A stretch of 64,000 bases of DNA from assembly GCF_001595985.1 (NCBI RefSeq), contig NZ_LOJJ01000003.1:1-64000 (forward strand), in the 5' to 3' direction. This DNA is from Polynucleobacter sinensis (lineage in GTDB: Bacteria; Pseudomonadota; Gammaproteobacteria; Burkholderiales; Burkholderiaceae). A program made the position numbers and the translations under genes. Each line of letters opens with the position of its first letter. Position 1 is the first letter of the stretch. The notes beneath the pieces are model-generated. The model did no database searches, was not told the DNA's origin, and saw only the letters and a program-made list of their open reading frames with translations. Below are positions 25,934 through 35,467 of this stretch, piece by piece.

Positions 25934-26560
25934 TTATCCTGCGATTGATGAGGATCCAGGTGGACGAGTTACCTCGAAAATGTCCGTGCTGCGTAAATAA
26001 AATGATTTACCGTGCATTCTGGCTATCAGCCCCAACTTTTCTACAAGTACGTAACCAGTTTGTGCGTCATAGAATTCATCGTTAATGTGGTAATGAATGA
26101 CGTTGCCAATGATCAGGTTGCGATCAAAGCCAATATCCATCACGTTCACAATTCGACATTCCATATTGATGGGCGATTCAGCAACTCTCGGTGGCTTGAC
26201 TTGAATCGATGGCGCCGCTGTAAGTCCTGAAAATTTCAATTCATCTTCACCCTCTGGAAGAGGGGAGGCGCAAAGACTCATTTTTTCAGCAATATTTTCC
26301 GAAACCATATTGACTACAAATTCCCCAGTCAATTTCATATTGCGTACTGTGTCTTTAGGTACTCCTGGACTTTTTGAGTCGATTCCTAAAACAATAATTG
26401 CTGGTGTGCTCGCCATAATATTAAAAAAGCTAAAGGGCGCGGCATTGACTCTTCCTTGATCGTCTTGTGTAGTGACTAAGGCAATTGGCCGAGGGAGAAT
26501 GCTGCTCATTAGCAGCTTATAACGGTCTTTTTTGTCTGCTTTGTTAAGGTCAATATGCAT
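25934..26560 (-). CDS. Flavin reductase-like FMN-binding protein
   Basis: The 208-residue protein has the split-barrel flavin reductase pattern: SSILPRPIALVTTQDDQGRVNAAPFSFFN (near 18-46), the PAIIVLGIDS strand, NMKLTGEFVVNMV and the mid-region ECRIVNVMDIG. Relatives bind FMN and reduce flavins for monooxygenases, or are poorly characterised. No partner oxygenase is adjacent. It follows tRNA-Leu convergently and is downstream of the second Bug receptor on the same strand, 30 bases away, so could be co-transcribed with it. Confidence 0.82.
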   Translation of the reverse strand: MHIDLNKADKKDRYKLLMSSILPRPIALVTTQDDQGRVNAAPFSFFNIMASTPAIIVLGIDSKSPGVPKDTVRNMKLTGEFVVNMVSENIAEKMSLCASPLPEGEDELKFSGLTAAPSIQVKPPRVAESPINMECRIVNVMDIGFDRNLIIGNVIHYHINDEFYDAQTGYVLVEKLGLIARMHGKSFYLRSTDIFEVTRPPGSSSIAG

Positions 26561-26590
26561 ATGATTGTTTGATATGAATGCGATTGAGCT

Positions 26591-27583
26591 CTAGTCCAGG
26601 GTAATGCCGGCCTTATCAATCACTACTTTCCATTCTTGAATTTCTGATTGAATTTGCTTATTCATTTGCGCTGGTGTGGTGTGGGTGGTCGTCCAGCCCT
26701 GCTCCATGAGTTTAGATTTGACCTCTGGCATTGCCACAATCTTGCCCAATTCGCCATTGATCTTGTTGATGATGGCAGTAGGTGTCCCACTTGGCGCTAG
26801 GATGCCGTACCATGAACCAATTCTGTAGCCGGGTACGCCCTGATCTTTGATGGGCTTGATATCTGGCAATGCTTCCAGTTGTTTATCTCCTGTCACTGCG
26901 ATTGCGCGTAGCTTGCCAGATTTGATGTATTGAATCACAGAGGGCACAGTTGAAAAACTCATTTGAATATCCCCACCTAACAAGGCAGTAGCCATTGGTG
27001 CCCCACCGCGGTAGGGAACGTGCACGATATCTAGGCCGGTTTGCTGATTAAATACCTCTAGGGCGAGGTGGCCTGTTGTGGCGATGCCAGAAGATCCAGA
27101 ATGAAGCTTACCTGGATTGGCTTTTGCATAAGCAATCAATTCAGGAATGTTTTTAACGGGCACTTGGCTGTTTACAACCACTACGTTCTCAACGTTGACT
27201 AAGATATCTACGCCTGAAAAATCTTTTTCAGAGTCGTAAGGTACTTTTTTCATGATCTTGGGTAGCACTTCAACGGGCCCAACAGAGCCTAGTAATAGGG
27301 TGTAACCATCCTTATCAGCTCTCGCTACTTCTGCGGCAGCAATGACACCGCCACCACCAGATTTGTTGTCGACAATCACCGATTGCTTCCAAGCCTCTCC
27401 TAATTTTTGCGCCAAGATACGAGCCAGTATGTCAGTAGCTCCGCCGGGTGCAAAGGGGCTAATAATTTTGACGGTTTTATTTGGATAATTGCTTGCTAAG
27501 TCTTGCGCATGGCTTGTCAAGCTAAAGCCAAACAGGCACGCGATAGCAAGCGCTTGAATCAACTGACGGAAAGTTTTGCTCAT
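26591..27583 (-). CDS. Bug-family periplasmic solute receptor (second copy)
   Basis: 330 residues with a signal peptide (~1-27, cleavage after SHA). Bug signatures: YPNKTVKIISPFAPGGATD, VIVDNKSGGGGVIAA, KDGYTLLLG, GIATTGHLALEVF and the GGDIQMSFSTVPSV loop. It binds a small organic acid in the periplasm; the acidic or aromatic ligand is not predictable. No transporter genes adjoin. It differs clearly in sequence from the receptor at 14394-15395, so the two are not a recent duplication. Confidence 0.88.
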   Translation of the reverse strand: MSKTFRQLIQALAIACLFGFSLTSHAQDLASNYPNKTVKIISPFAPGGATDILARILAQKLGEAWKQSVIVDNKSGGGGVIAAAEVARADKDGYTLLLGSVGPVEVLPKIMKKVPYDSEKDFSGVDILVNVENVVVVNSQVPVKNIPELIAYAKANPGKLHSGSSGIATTGHLALEVFNQQTGLDIVHVPYRGGAPMATALLGGDIQMSFSTVPSVIQYIKSGKLRAIAVTGDKQLEALPDIKPIKDQGVPGYRIGSWYGILAPSGTPTAIINKINGELGKIVAMPEVKSKLMEQGWTTTHTTPAQMNKQIQSEIQEWKVVIDKAGITLD

Positions 27584-27675
27584 CAGAATTGTCTCCAGCT
27601 TTGTGGATGTAGTTGGTATTATCCAATCAGTATATATTGAATTTTTTTATGAGTCATCAGTACCTACAATCGAAT

Positions 27676-28137
27676 ATGCGTCTCATTTCTAGTGCGTTTA
27701 GTTTTTGTCTAAGTCTTTGCATTGCTAGTGCCTCTGCCGAAACTTTAACTTTTAGTTGCACGAGAACTGAGCGTGACTTCACAGAAACTTATGATTTGCA
27801 AGTGAGGACATCTCCTAGTAATTTGACGACGCAAAAAAGCAAAGTCTTTTTGGATGGGCGTGACTTAGATCGAGTGGGTGCCGATGGAAATCAAACCATT
27901 AAAAATGTTCTTATCACCAAGGATAAAGTCTCATATCTAAGTGATACTCGGTTTGAGGCAGAGGTGCTTGATGGGATTTCTTATGCACCAGGCTCTGTGA
28001 CCACTATGGTGATGATTGATCGCCATAGTGGAAAATTGCGTAAAGTTGAAACAGTGTCTGGCGGGATTCTCGCTAACAGCTTGGGCGAGGGCACTAGGTC
28101 CTACGAAGAGCAGTGCGTGTCAGTGGGTAACCCTTAA
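27676..28137 (+). CDS. Secreted hypothetical protein
   Basis: ATG 27676 gives 153 residues beginning with a good signal peptide (MRLISSAFSFCLSLC, cleavage after ASASA). ATG 27649 and TTG 27613 are in frame upstream but would put extra residues ahead of the signal. The mature part is strand-rich, with TFSCTRTERDFTETYDLQV, VLDGISYAPGSVTTMVMIDR and a terminal Cys (EEQCVSV), so a disulfide with the first Cys is possible. It resembles small calycin-like envelope proteins, but no family is recognised. Its stop overlaps the exbD stop. Confidence 0.6.
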   Translation: MRLISSAFSFCLSLCIASASAETLTFSCTRTERDFTETYDLQVRTSPSNLTTQKSKVFLDGRDLDRVGADGNQTIKNVLITKDKVSYLSDTRFEAEVLDGISYAPGSVTTMVMIDRHSGKLRKVETVSGGILANSLGEGTRSYEEQCVSVGNP

Positions 28138-28547
28138 TTAGGCTCCGTCACAAAGCCCAGCTTGGTCAAGCCTGCACGACGAGATGCTGCTAGGACTTGA
28201 GCGACATATTCGTACTTCACTGATTTATCTGCGCGCAAGTTAATTTCTGGTTGAGGTTCCTTCTGAGCGGCCTTTTCTGCATAACCATTGAAGGTTTCTA
28301 GATCAATCGCGGTACTGTTCCAAAAAATTTGTCCTTTAGCATCAATTGATAGCTGAACTGACTCAGGCTTCACTTCATTGCGAACACTATTCGCTTTGGG
28401 CAATTCAATCTTGACCGCTTGCTGAATTACGGGAAGGGTGATGATGAAGATGATCAAAAGAACCAGCATGACGTCCACCATGGGAGTCATGTTAATTTCA
28501 GACATGATAGCGTCGTCGTTTTGGTCGTCTTGAATATTAAAAGACAT
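28134..28547 (-). CDS. exbD: ExbD/TolR-type biopolymer transport protein
   Basis: The 137-residue protein has a short cytoplasmic N-terminus, one membrane helix (~22-43) with the conserved Asp just inside it (NMTPMVDVMLVLLIIFIIT), and a periplasmic domain ending LTKLGFVTEPN. ExbD works with ExbB as a proton-driven motor that energises TonB for outer-membrane uptake of iron chelates, B12 and other ligands. Last of tonB-exbB-exbD, two bases after exbB. Confidence 0.88.
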   Translation of the reverse strand: MSFNIQDDQNDDAIMSEINMTPMVDVMLVLLIIFIITLPVIQQAVKIELPKANSVRNEVKPESVQLSIDAKGQIFWNSTAIDLETFNGYAEKAAQKEPQPEINLRADKSVKYEYVAQVLAASRRAGLTKLGFVTEPN

Positions 28548-28549
28548 AT

Positions 28550-29242
28550 TTATTCCCCAGACTTCACTCGAGCGCCAGTAACGAAGTAAGCGAGTAGGTC
28601 ATTGCCAAAGCGATTGAGATCCGCAACGAATAATTTGTTGGCTCGATTAATCGCATTAAAACCGAGTACCGCTGGAATGGCGACCGCCAAACCTAAGGCG
28701 GTCATGATGAGAGCCTCGCCGATAGGGCCGGCAACTTGATCAATTTGGGCGCTACCAGAACTGCTAATGGAGATGAGTGCATGGTAGATGCCCCAGACCG
28801 TTCCGAAGAGTCCAATAAAAGGCGCAGTAGCACCTGTGGATCCAAGGAAAGTAAGTCCTTTTTGAAGGCTAGCAGCCACACCATCAATGCTACTCTTTAG
28901 GCTTCTTGCCATCCACTCAGAGTAATTCAGGGTCTGTAGTAATTCACGGCGACTGCTTGATTGGCTTTGGTGGTGAATAGATGCGCCGCTCGCTGCCTTA
29001 GCAATTTGATAATAAGGATTGCTAGCTTGATTAGTAAAAGTTTGAAGACCTTGCTCGTAGCTAGTCGCGTGCCAAAATTGGTCTAGCTCGGGCTTTAGTT
29101 TTCGCAAGTTACGAAGATCCCAAAAGCGAGAGAGTAGGATTACCCAAGTAACGATGGAGCAAAACAGTAAAGCAAGCGCTACAAATCGGGTGATGGTATC
29201 GCCCTCTAGCCATAAATTTGCCAAGCCAAATGGTGTGTTCAT
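28550..29242 (-). CDS. exbB: ExbB/TolQ/MotA-type proton channel protein
   Basis: The 230-residue protein has three membrane helices (~17-37, ~135-160, ~175-200) and the family region GLTFLGSTGATAPFIGLFGTVWGIYHAL, with GPIGEALIMTALGLAVAIPAVLG as helix 3. It forms the pentameric channel around ExbD. It lies four bases after tonB and two before exbD. Confidence 0.9.
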   Translation of the reverse strand: MNTPFGLANLWLEGDTITRFVALALLFCSIVTWVILLSRFWDLRNLRKLKPELDQFWHATSYEQGLQTFTNQASNPYYQIAKAASGASIHHQSQSSSRRELLQTLNYSEWMARSLKSSIDGVAASLQKGLTFLGSTGATAPFIGLFGTVWGIYHALISISSSGSAQIDQVAGPIGEALIMTALGLAVAIPAVLGFNAINRANKLFVADLNRFGNDLLAYFVTGARVKSGE

Positions 29243-29246
29243 ATGA

Positions 29247-29936
29247 TTAATTCTTTAAATTAAATTTAATTAAAAGGTTAGTAGAAATTCTTTGGGGTGA
29301 GCCATTGACTAAAAATGGTTTAAAACGGTAGCGACGACCAATTTCTGCTGCTGCACGATCTAAACGCGGAAATGAGCTGGATCGTAGTAAAGCTACATCT
29401 TCCACTATCCCAGTTTCATCAATAATTAATCGCACTACTACTTCGCCCTGTTCTCCAGAGCGTTTTGAGAATGAGGGGTAATAGGCGTCCGCATCAGGCT
29501 GATACAACACTACCAGTTTACCAATATCAGTCTGAATTGGTGTTCCGCTCGGGCCAGAGCTGCTTGCGGGAGCGACAGTAGCGTTTGGTACTGGCGATTC
29601 GCTTTTTGATGGCTGAGGCGTGGGCGGAGTAGCTGTTTGCTGTTGGGATTGCGGGGGTGTTGGCGCTTGAGTAGATTTTTCATCCACCACTTTTTTCTTT
29701 TTTTCTTGCTTGGGTTTTGGTGGCGGTGGGGCTGCCTGAGGTTGCTTAGGCGCCTCTGGACTGACTAAATTGGCCATGACGCGTGAATCGTCGAGGTCGC
29801 TGTCATGGTCGGGTTTCATACCGTTTTGAAAGCCGATCAAAAACAATAAATGCAAAGCAATTACAACGCCTATGATGATGCGTTCTCTTTTATCAAATGG
29901 CAGTAGTGCGCTGATTTTTGATAAAAAGTGATTCAT
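29247..29936 (-). CDS. tonB: TonB-type energy transducer
   Basis: The 229-residue protein has one N-terminal membrane helix (~21-40), a Pro/Lys/Gln-rich spacer (~65-130, including APPPPKPKQEKKKK) that should span the periplasm, and a C-terminal TonB domain (~145-229) with GEVVVRLIIDETGIV and YRFKPFLVNG. It transmits ExbBD energy to outer-membrane receptors. The gene overlaps the murI stop by four bases, so the transporter genes may share a transcript with murI. Confidence 0.9.
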   Translation of the reverse strand: MNHFLSKISALLPFDKRERIIIGVVIALHLLFLIGFQNGMKPDHDSDLDDSRVMANLVSPEAPKQPQAAPPPPKPKQEKKKKVVDEKSTQAPTPPQSQQQTATPPTPQPSKSESPVPNATVAPASSSGPSGTPIQTDIGKLVVLYQPDADAYYPSFSKRSGEQGEVVVRLIIDETGIVEDVALLRSSSFPRLDRAAAEIGRRYRFKPFLVNGSPQRISTNLLIKFNLKN

Positions 29937-30742
29937 TTAAATGTGCTCACGAGTTCTAGCTCGGTGTGGTGCGCACTGAGATCGGATTGCATTAATTCTT
30001 GGGCCATATTGTGCAAGGTTTCTGCATCTTTACTACTAATAAATTTAACGGTACCCGCTTTGTCGTTCGTCAATTTCCCTTGGGGGGTCTCTAATTTTCT
30101 CTTAAGCTGACGTACCACCGCATCGCTAGTGTCAATCAGATTAATGGAGTCCCCTAGTAATTTGCGAATTGCTTTTTTTAAAAAAGGGTAGTGTGTGCAG
30201 CCCAGAACAATGGTGTCGGCGCCGGCGTCCTGCATAGTGATTAAGTGCTTTGCAAGAAGTTCCAATGTTTCTTCGCTATTGGCTTTTCCCGCCTCAATGA
30301 GTGGCACTAGACCTTCGCCAGATTGTTTAATAAAGTGACAGTCACTTGGGAGTGTTGCCAGCAGCGCATTGAACTTATCGCTTTTCAGCGTGGCTTCTGT
30401 CGCTAGGACGCCGACTACGCCATTATGAGATTGCATGGCAGCCGGCTTAATGCCGGGCTCCACTCCGATAATGGGGATACTGTTCAGTTCGGCACGGATA
30501 TGTGCAATGGCTTGTGCAGTGGCGGTGTTACAAGCGATCATGATTGCTTGACATCCTTGAGCGGCTAAATATTGGCAAAGCTCCATGCTACGTAAGGCAA
30601 TCCACTCGCTCGATTTTTCTCCATAGGGTGCATTCAGAGAATCTGCCAGGTAAATATAGTCATGCTCGGGAAGCTGGCGCAGAGCCTCATCCAGAATGGA
30701 CAAACCTCCAACGCCAGAATCAAATACCCCGATGAGTGCCAA
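29933..30742 (-). CDS. murI: Glutamate racemase
   Basis: 269 residues with the family's opening IGVFDSGVGGLSIL, the first catalytic Cys in MIACNTATAQAIA (~70) and the second in IVLGCTHYPFL (~181). It makes D-glutamate for peptidoglycan. The start is a TTG at 30742: the codon just before it is a TAA, so no upstream start is possible, and no Shine-Dalgarno sequence is seen, which suggests weak translation. It precedes and overlaps tonB. Confidence 0.93.
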   Translation of the reverse strand: MALIGVFDSGVGGLSILDEALRQLPEHDYIYLADSLNAPYGEKSSEWIALRSMELCQYLAAQGCQAIMIACNTATAQAIAHIRAELNSIPIIGVEPGIKPAAMQSHNGVVGVLATEATLKSDKFNALLATLPSDCHFIKQSGEGLVPLIEAGKANSEETLELLAKHLITMQDAGADTIVLGCTHYPFLKKAIRKLLGDSINLIDTSDAVVRQLKRKLETPQGKLTNDKAGTVKFISSKDAETLHNMAQELMQSDLSAHHTELELVSTFK

Positions 30743-30782
30743 TTAAGAGTCGCTTAACTATGAGCAGTTTTCAATGAATACA

Positions 30783-32306
30783 TTAAGCAATCTTGACTGG
30801 AATGCCACCAATCTTTGCTTGCCATTCTTTTGGACCTGTCTCATGCATGGAGATACCTTCAGAGTTGACTGCCACGGTTACCGGCATATCTTTAACATCA
30901 AACTCATAGATTGCTTCCATGCCTAAGTCTGCGAAGCCGACAACTTTAGCTGTCTGAATTGCTTTGGACACTAGGTAAGCGGCGCCACCAACAGCCATGA
31001 GGTAGGCAGACTTATGTTTCTTGATGGCTTCAATAGCAGCAGGACCACGTTCTGCTTTACCAATCATGGAAATTAAACCAGTTTTGGAGAGCATCATTTC
31101 AGTGAACTTATCCATGCGGGTTGAGGTTGTTGGGCCGGCAGGACCAACGGCTTCATTGCCCACGGGGTCAACTGGACCAACATAGTAGATCACGCGATTC
31201 TTAAAGCTGACTGGCAGCTCTTCACCTTTGGCGAGCATGTCTTGAATGCGCTTATGAGCGGCATCTCGACCAGTTAAGATTTTTCCGTTGAGTAGTAGGG
31301 TTTCGCCTTCTTTCCAGCTGGCAACTTCTTCAGCGGTGAGGGTATCTAAATTCACTCGCTTAGACTTCTTGGTATCAGGGGTCCAAGTAACATCTGGCCA
31401 ATCAGAAAGGGAAGGTATCTCTAATTTTGCTGGCCCATCACCATGCAAATGGAAGTGCACGTGACGTGTGGCTGCGCAGTTCGGAATCATTGCCACTGGA
31501 AGTGACGCGGCGTGCGTTGGGTAGTCCATGATCTTGATATCAAGCACGGTAGCTAAGCCACCCAAACCTTGAGCGCCAATACCGAGTTTGTTTACCTTCT
31601 CAAAAATTTCTAAGCGGAGTTCTTCGATCTTATTCTGTGGCCCGCGAGCAATCAGTTCTTGAATATCCACTGGACCCATCAATGACTCTTTGGCCATGAG
31701 CATGGCTTTTTCTGGGGTTCCACCAATACCGATGCCCAAGATGCCAGGAGGGCACCAGCCAGCACCCATTGTTGGCACGGTCTTCAGTACCCAATCCACG
31801 ATTGAATCCGACGGGTTGAGCATGACCATCTTTGCCTTGTTTTCAGAACCGCCGCCTTTAGCTGCGCAAATGACCTCGACATCATCGCCTGGAACAATTT
31901 CGTAATGAATGACAGCTGGGGTGTTATCACCCGTATTCTTGCGTTTTCCAGCGGGATCGGCCAAAACAGAGGCGCGTAATGGATTGTCTGGGTTCATATA
32001 TGCCCGACGAACACCTTCATTGACCATCTCGGTAACGCTCATGGTGGCATCGCCCCACTGAACATTCATACCAATTTTAAGGAAAACGACCGCAATACCG
32101 GTGTCCTGACAAAGAGGGCGGTGACCTTCTGCGCACATGCGGCTATTGGTCAAAATCTGAGCGATAGCATCCTTGGCAGCTGCACCCTGTTCAAGCTCGT
32201 AGGCCTTGCCCATAGCGGAAATGAAGTCTTTTGGGTGGTAGTAAGAAATGAACTGGAATGCGTCTGCAACGCTTTGAATCAGGTCGTTTTGTTTGATATT
32301 TGTCAT
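30783..32306 (-). CDS. Fumarate hydratase, class I (iron-sulfur)
   Basis: 507 residues. The first half carries the [4Fe-4S] ligand region (MCAEGHRPLCQDTGIAVVF), KGGGSENKAKMVML and GWCPPGILGIGIGGTPEKAM; the C-terminal part has GPVDPVGNEAVGPAGPTTSTRMD. This is the oxygen-sensitive FumA/B type that interconverts fumarate and malate in the TCA cycle, unrelated to FumC. It is divergent from acs across 167 bases. Confidence 0.93.
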   Translation of the reverse strand: MTNIKQNDLIQSVADAFQFISYYHPKDFISAMGKAYELEQGAAAKDAIAQILTNSRMCAEGHRPLCQDTGIAVVFLKIGMNVQWGDATMSVTEMVNEGVRRAYMNPDNPLRASVLADPAGKRKNTGDNTPAVIHYEIVPGDDVEVICAAKGGGSENKAKMVMLNPSDSIVDWVLKTVPTMGAGWCPPGILGIGIGGTPEKAMLMAKESLMGPVDIQELIARGPQNKIEELRLEIFEKVNKLGIGAQGLGGLATVLDIKIMDYPTHAASLPVAMIPNCAATRHVHFHLHGDGPAKLEIPSLSDWPDVTWTPDTKKSKRVNLDTLTAEEVASWKEGETLLLNGKILTGRDAAHKRIQDMLAKGEELPVSFKNRVIYYVGPVDPVGNEAVGPAGPTTSTRMDKFTEMMLSKTGLISMIGKAERGPAAIEAIKKHKSAYLMAVGGAAYLVSKAIQTAKVVGFADLGMEAIYEFDVKDMPVTVAVNSEGISMHETGPKEWQAKIGGIPVKIA

Positions 32307-32473
32307 GGTTATTGGCTTAATTTATTAAGGTTTGTCCTATTTTAAGGGTTTGCCATAGAGCAAATCCTGCGTGTTTTCACTTATCTTGTTAGCTCTTGGG
32401 GTTGCGATCCCCTAATTCTGCGTTATTTTCGCGGAAAAAGACGACTCATTATTGAATAGAAGGGCTGTGAAGC

Positions 32474-34447
32474 ATGGAACCATTAATGCAAGAAAACCGC
32501 GTATTTAACCCACCAGCAGATTTTGTTAAAGGGGCTGCCATTCCTGGGATGGATGCCTATAACAAGCTTTGTGCTGAGGCTGAGAAGGATTATGACGGTT
32601 TTTGGGGTCGTCTCGCAAAAGAAAATATTTTCTGGAAAAAGCCGTTTACCAAGGTTCTTGATGAATCCAAAGCGCCTTTCTATAAATGGTTTGAAGATGG
32701 CACAACAAATGCTTCTTACAACTGCTTAGACCGCCAAGTTGAAAATGGTTTGGGTGACAAGACTGCCATTATTTTTGAGGCAGATGACGGTACCGTTACT
32801 AAAGTTACTTACAAAGAGATGCTTGAGCGTGTTTGCAAAATGGCAAACGCACTACGCAAGATGGGTATTAAATCTGGCGACAGCGTCATTATTTATATGG
32901 CGATGACTATTGAAGGTATTGTTGCCATGCAAGCCTGCGCCCGTATTGGCGCGATCCACTCTGTCGTGTTTGGTGGCTTCTCTGCTCAAGCATTGCGCGA
33001 TCGTATTGTTGACGTCGGTGCAGTTGCGGTGATTACTGCTGATGGACAGTTCCGCGGTGGTAAATCCCTGCCGCTGAAAGCGATTTGTGATGAGGCGCTA
33101 TCGAGTGGCGAGTGCAGCAAAGTGAAGCATGTCATCGTTAGCAAGCGTACTGGCACAGATATCGCCATGACCCCGGGTCGCGATGTTTGGATGCAAGAAA
33201 TTGTGGCCAATGAAGCTAGCACTTGTGAACCAGAGTGGGTGAGTGCAGAACATCCGCTGTTTATTTTGTACACATCAGGCTCAACTGGAAAACCAAAGGG
33301 TGTTCAGCATTCCACAGGTGGCTACCTCTTGTGGGCGATTCTCACGATGAAGTGGACCTTTGATATCAAGCCTAATGATGTGTTCTGGTGTACAGCTGAT
33401 ATCGGTTGGGTAACAGGCCACTCTTACATTACCTACGGCCCTCTCGCAGTTGGTGCTACTGAGATTGTGTTTGAGGGCGTTCCAACCTATCCAAATGCTG
33501 GTCGTTTCTGGGACATGATTCAGAAACACAAAGCAACGATTTTCTATACTGCCCCAACCGCTATTCGTTCATTAATCAAAGCATCTAGTAACGATGCAGC
33601 GGTACATCCAAAGAGCTATGACTTGTCTTCATTGCGCCTTTTGGGTTCAGTTGGCGAGCCGATTAATCCAGAAGCTTGGATGTGGTACTACGAGAATGTC
33701 GGTGGCTCACGCTGCCCAATCGCGGATACTTTCTGGCAGACCGAAACAGGTGGTCACATGATTTCACCATTGCCTGGCGCAACTCCGATGATTCCGGGAT
33801 CATGCACATTGCCATTGCCGGGTATTCAGGCTGCAATCGTTGATGAAGCTGGTAATGACGTGCCTAACGGTCAAGGCGGTATCTTGGTAGTCAAGCGCCC
33901 ATGGCCTTCAATGATTCGCACTATTTGGAATGATCCAGATCGTTTTGTAAAGTCTTACTTCCCAGAAGAATTGGGCGGCACTTTATACCTTGCTGGTGAT
34001 GGCGCAATCCGTAATAAAGATACTGGTTACTTCACAATCACTGGCCGTATTGATGATGTGTTGAACGTCTCCGGTCACCGTATGGGCACGATGGAAATCG
34101 AATCTTGCTTAGTTGCTAATCCATTGGTTGCTGAGGCGGCGGTGGTGGGTCGTCCAGATGATATGACCGGTGAAGCTATTTGCGTATTCGTAGTTCTCAA
34201 AGGTGGCCGTCCAACCGGTGATGAGGCTAAAAAGATTGCCACTGAGCTGCGTAATTGGGTCGGTAAAGAGATTGGCCCGATTGCTAAGCCAAAGGATGTT
34301 CGTTTTGGTGATAACTTGCCTAAAACTCGTTCCGGCAAGATCATGCGTCGCTTGCTGCGGGTGATTGCTAAAGGTGAGGAGGTTACTCAAGATACTTCAA
34401 CCCTGGAAAATCCAGCAATTTTGGATCAACTCAAAGAGTCTCTGTAA
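32474..34447 (+). CDS. acs: Acetyl-CoA synthetase (AMP-forming)
   Basis: 657 residues, the usual size. It has the phosphate loop [12 protein letters not shown] (~265-276), [27 protein letters not shown] and the hinge [13 protein letters not shown]. The C-terminal RSGKIMRR contains Lys622, the lysine acetylated to switch off Acs in other bacteria. It activates acetate to acetyl-CoA. A second in-frame ATG lies four codons downstream, and the region before the ATG is only weakly purine-rich. A tRNA-Ser gene follows after 47 bases. Confidence 0.95.
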   Translation: MEPLMQENRVFNPPADFVKGAAIPGMDAYNKLCAEAEKDYDGFWGRLAKENIFWKKPFTKVLDESKAPFYKWFEDGTTNASYNCLDRQVENGLGDKTAIIFEADDGTVTKVTYKEMLERVCKMANALRKMGIKSGDSVIIYMAMTIEGIVAMQACARIGAIHSVVFGGFSAQALRDRIVDVGAVAVITADGQFRGGKSLPLKAICDEALSSGECSKVKHVIVSKRTGTDIAMTPGRDVWMQEIVANEASTCEPEWVSAEHPLFILYTSGSTGKPKGVQHSTGGYLLWAILTMKWTFDIKPNDVFWCTADIGWVTGHSYITYGPLAVGATEIVFEGVPTYPNAGRFWDMIQKHKATIFYTAPTAIRSLIKASSNDAAVHPKSYDLSSLRLLGSVGEPINPEAWMWYYENVGGSRCPIADTFWQTETGGHMISPLPGATPMIPGSCTLPLPGIQAAIVDEAGNDVPNGQGGILVVKRPWPSMIRTIWNDPDRFVKSYFPEELGGTLYLAGDGAIRNKDTGYFTITGRIDDVLNVSGHRMGTMEIESCLVANPLVAEAAVVGRPDDMTGEAICVFVVLKGGRPTGDEAKKIATELRNWVGKEIGPIAKPKDVRFGDNLPKTRSGKIMRRLLRVIAKGEEVTQDTSTLENPAILDQLKESL

Positions 34448-34494
34448 GCATTTGGAGCTAAACCCTCTCGGGAAACGTATAATCGATGGTTTCC

Positions 34495-34585
34495 GGAAGG
34501 GTGGATGAGCGGTTTAAGTCACACGCCTGGAAAGCGTGCGTAGGTTAATAGCCTACCGCGGGTTCGAATCCCGCCCCTTCCGCCA
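34495..34585 (+). tRNA. tRNA-Ser (anticodon GGA)
   Basis: Acceptor GGAAGGG (34495-34501) pairs with CCCTTCC (34575-34581), followed by G and encoded CCA. The anticodon loop CTGGAAA gives GGA. The long variable arm (TAGGTTAATAGCCTA) marks a class II serine tRNA. Confidence 0.96.
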
Positions 34586-34596
34586 GTAGTTCTATG

Positions 34597-34620
34597 ACCA
34601 CCTCCGGGTGGTTTTTTCTT
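34597..34620 (+). terminator. Terminator after tRNA-Ser(GGA)
   Basis: ACCACC-TCCG-GGTGGT followed by TTTTTCTTTT starts 12 bases after the tRNA. Confidence 0.85.
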
Positions 34621-34720
34621 TTCTGAAGAGGGCTTTGCTGCCTTAAACGATCAAAAACCCCAATTTAAATGGTCTTCAATGTGGTTTTCCGAATATTTAT
34701 AACCTTTTTCAATAAATATG

Positions 34721-34764
34721 TTGCAATGCCGCAATTTTCATCTTAAAATGGTGCATCGCAACAA
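34721..34764 (+). promoter_or_regulatory. Phasin promoter with TGC-rich dyads (possible PhaR sites)
   Basis: TTGCAA (34721-34726), 17 bases, then TAAAAT (34744-34749) make a good sigma-70 promoter. TTGCAATGCCGCAA (34721-34734) is an imperfect dyad over the -35, and GTGCATCGCAACAA (34751-34764) lies just past the -10. PhaR, the polyhydroxyalkanoate-sensing repressor, binds TGC-rich sites in phasin promoters of related bacteria, so repression here is plausible but inferred. Confidence 0.5.
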
Positions 34765-34794
34765 ATAACTGATGTAATTTTTAAAGGATAAATC

Positions 34795-35367
34795 ATGTTC
34801 CAGAATCAATTAAATGACCAACTCGTACAAGCTCAAGCTAAAGCTGTTGAAAACGCTAAGCATTTGGCTCAAGTAGCTGTTGAAAGCGCTCAAGAATTAG
34901 CTGAAATCAATCAAGCTGCCGCTAAGGATGCTTTGGTTGTGGCTCAAGAAACTAGCACTCAGTTGTTGGCTATCAAAGATCCACAGCAATTGTCCAAATT
35001 GGCTCAGCCAGAAGCTGCTCAAGAAGCCGCTAAGTACGCAGCTGCTTACCAAGCTAAAGTAAGCAAAGTAGTGCGTAATGGCAATAAAGAAGTTGCTCAA
35101 GTGGTTGACGCTTCTATTGATGACGCTCGCGCTGACTTGGTTAAGTTTGTTAAAGAAGCTACTAAGACTGCTCCTGCTGGTTCAGAGGCTTTTGTTTCTG
35201 CATTCAAAACAGCATTTGAGTCTTCACTACAACAGTTTGATCAAGTTCGCGCATCTGCTGCTGATGCATTTGCCAACTTTGAGAAGAGTGTTGATGCTGC
35301 TTTTGCAAACATTCAAGGTCAATACGCTGTTGCAAAGCCAGCTGCAAAAGGTCGTAAGTCTGCTTAA
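34795..35367 (+). CDS. phaP: Phasin (polyhydroxyalkanoate granule coat protein)
   Basis: The 190-residue protein is almost entirely helical, rich in Ala, Gln, Lys and Val, and lacks Cys and Trp. The N-terminal half (LVQAQAKAVENAKHLAQVAVE) and the LAEINQAAAKDALVVAQET pattern are typical of PhaP proteins of Burkholderiales. It coats storage granules and limits their size. AAAGGA precedes the ATG at good spacing. Flanked by its own promoter and terminator, it is a single-gene unit, as expected for a strongly expressed phasin. Confidence 0.9.
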   Translation: MFQNQLNDQLVQAQAKAVENAKHLAQVAVESAQELAEINQAAAKDALVVAQETSTQLLAIKDPQQLSKLAQPEAAQEAAKYAAAYQAKVSKVVRNGNKEVAQVVDASIDDARADLVKFVKEATKTAPAGSEAFVSAFKTAFESSLQQFDQVRASAADAFANFEKSVDAAFANIQGQYAVAKPAAKGRKSA

Positions 35368-35390
35368 TGCAGCTTTACCGGCTTGACTAA

Positions 35391-35416
35391 AAAAACCACC
35401 TTCGGGTGGTTTTTCT
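35391..35416 (+). terminator. Terminator after the phasin gene
   Basis: AAACCACC-TTCG-GGTGGTTT with a following T-rich run, 25 bases after the phasin stop. The flanking A run may let it work in both directions. Confidence 0.85.
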
Positions 35417-35467
35417 TTTCCCGCTTGACGTAAGATGCTTTCATTAAAATAACACCATGGAGAAAGT

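Noticed and set aside
32388..32396. TTAGCTCTT in the acs/fumarase promoter gap, matching one half of the shared palindrome
   Set aside because: Only a half-site; the other arm reads GGGGTTGC and does not match, so a 9-base match by chance is likely.
32398..32412. GGGG-TTGCGAT-CCCC hairpin in the acs/fumarase gap as terminator or riboswitch
   Set aside because: Only four pairs, no T run, and no wider conserved structure visible.
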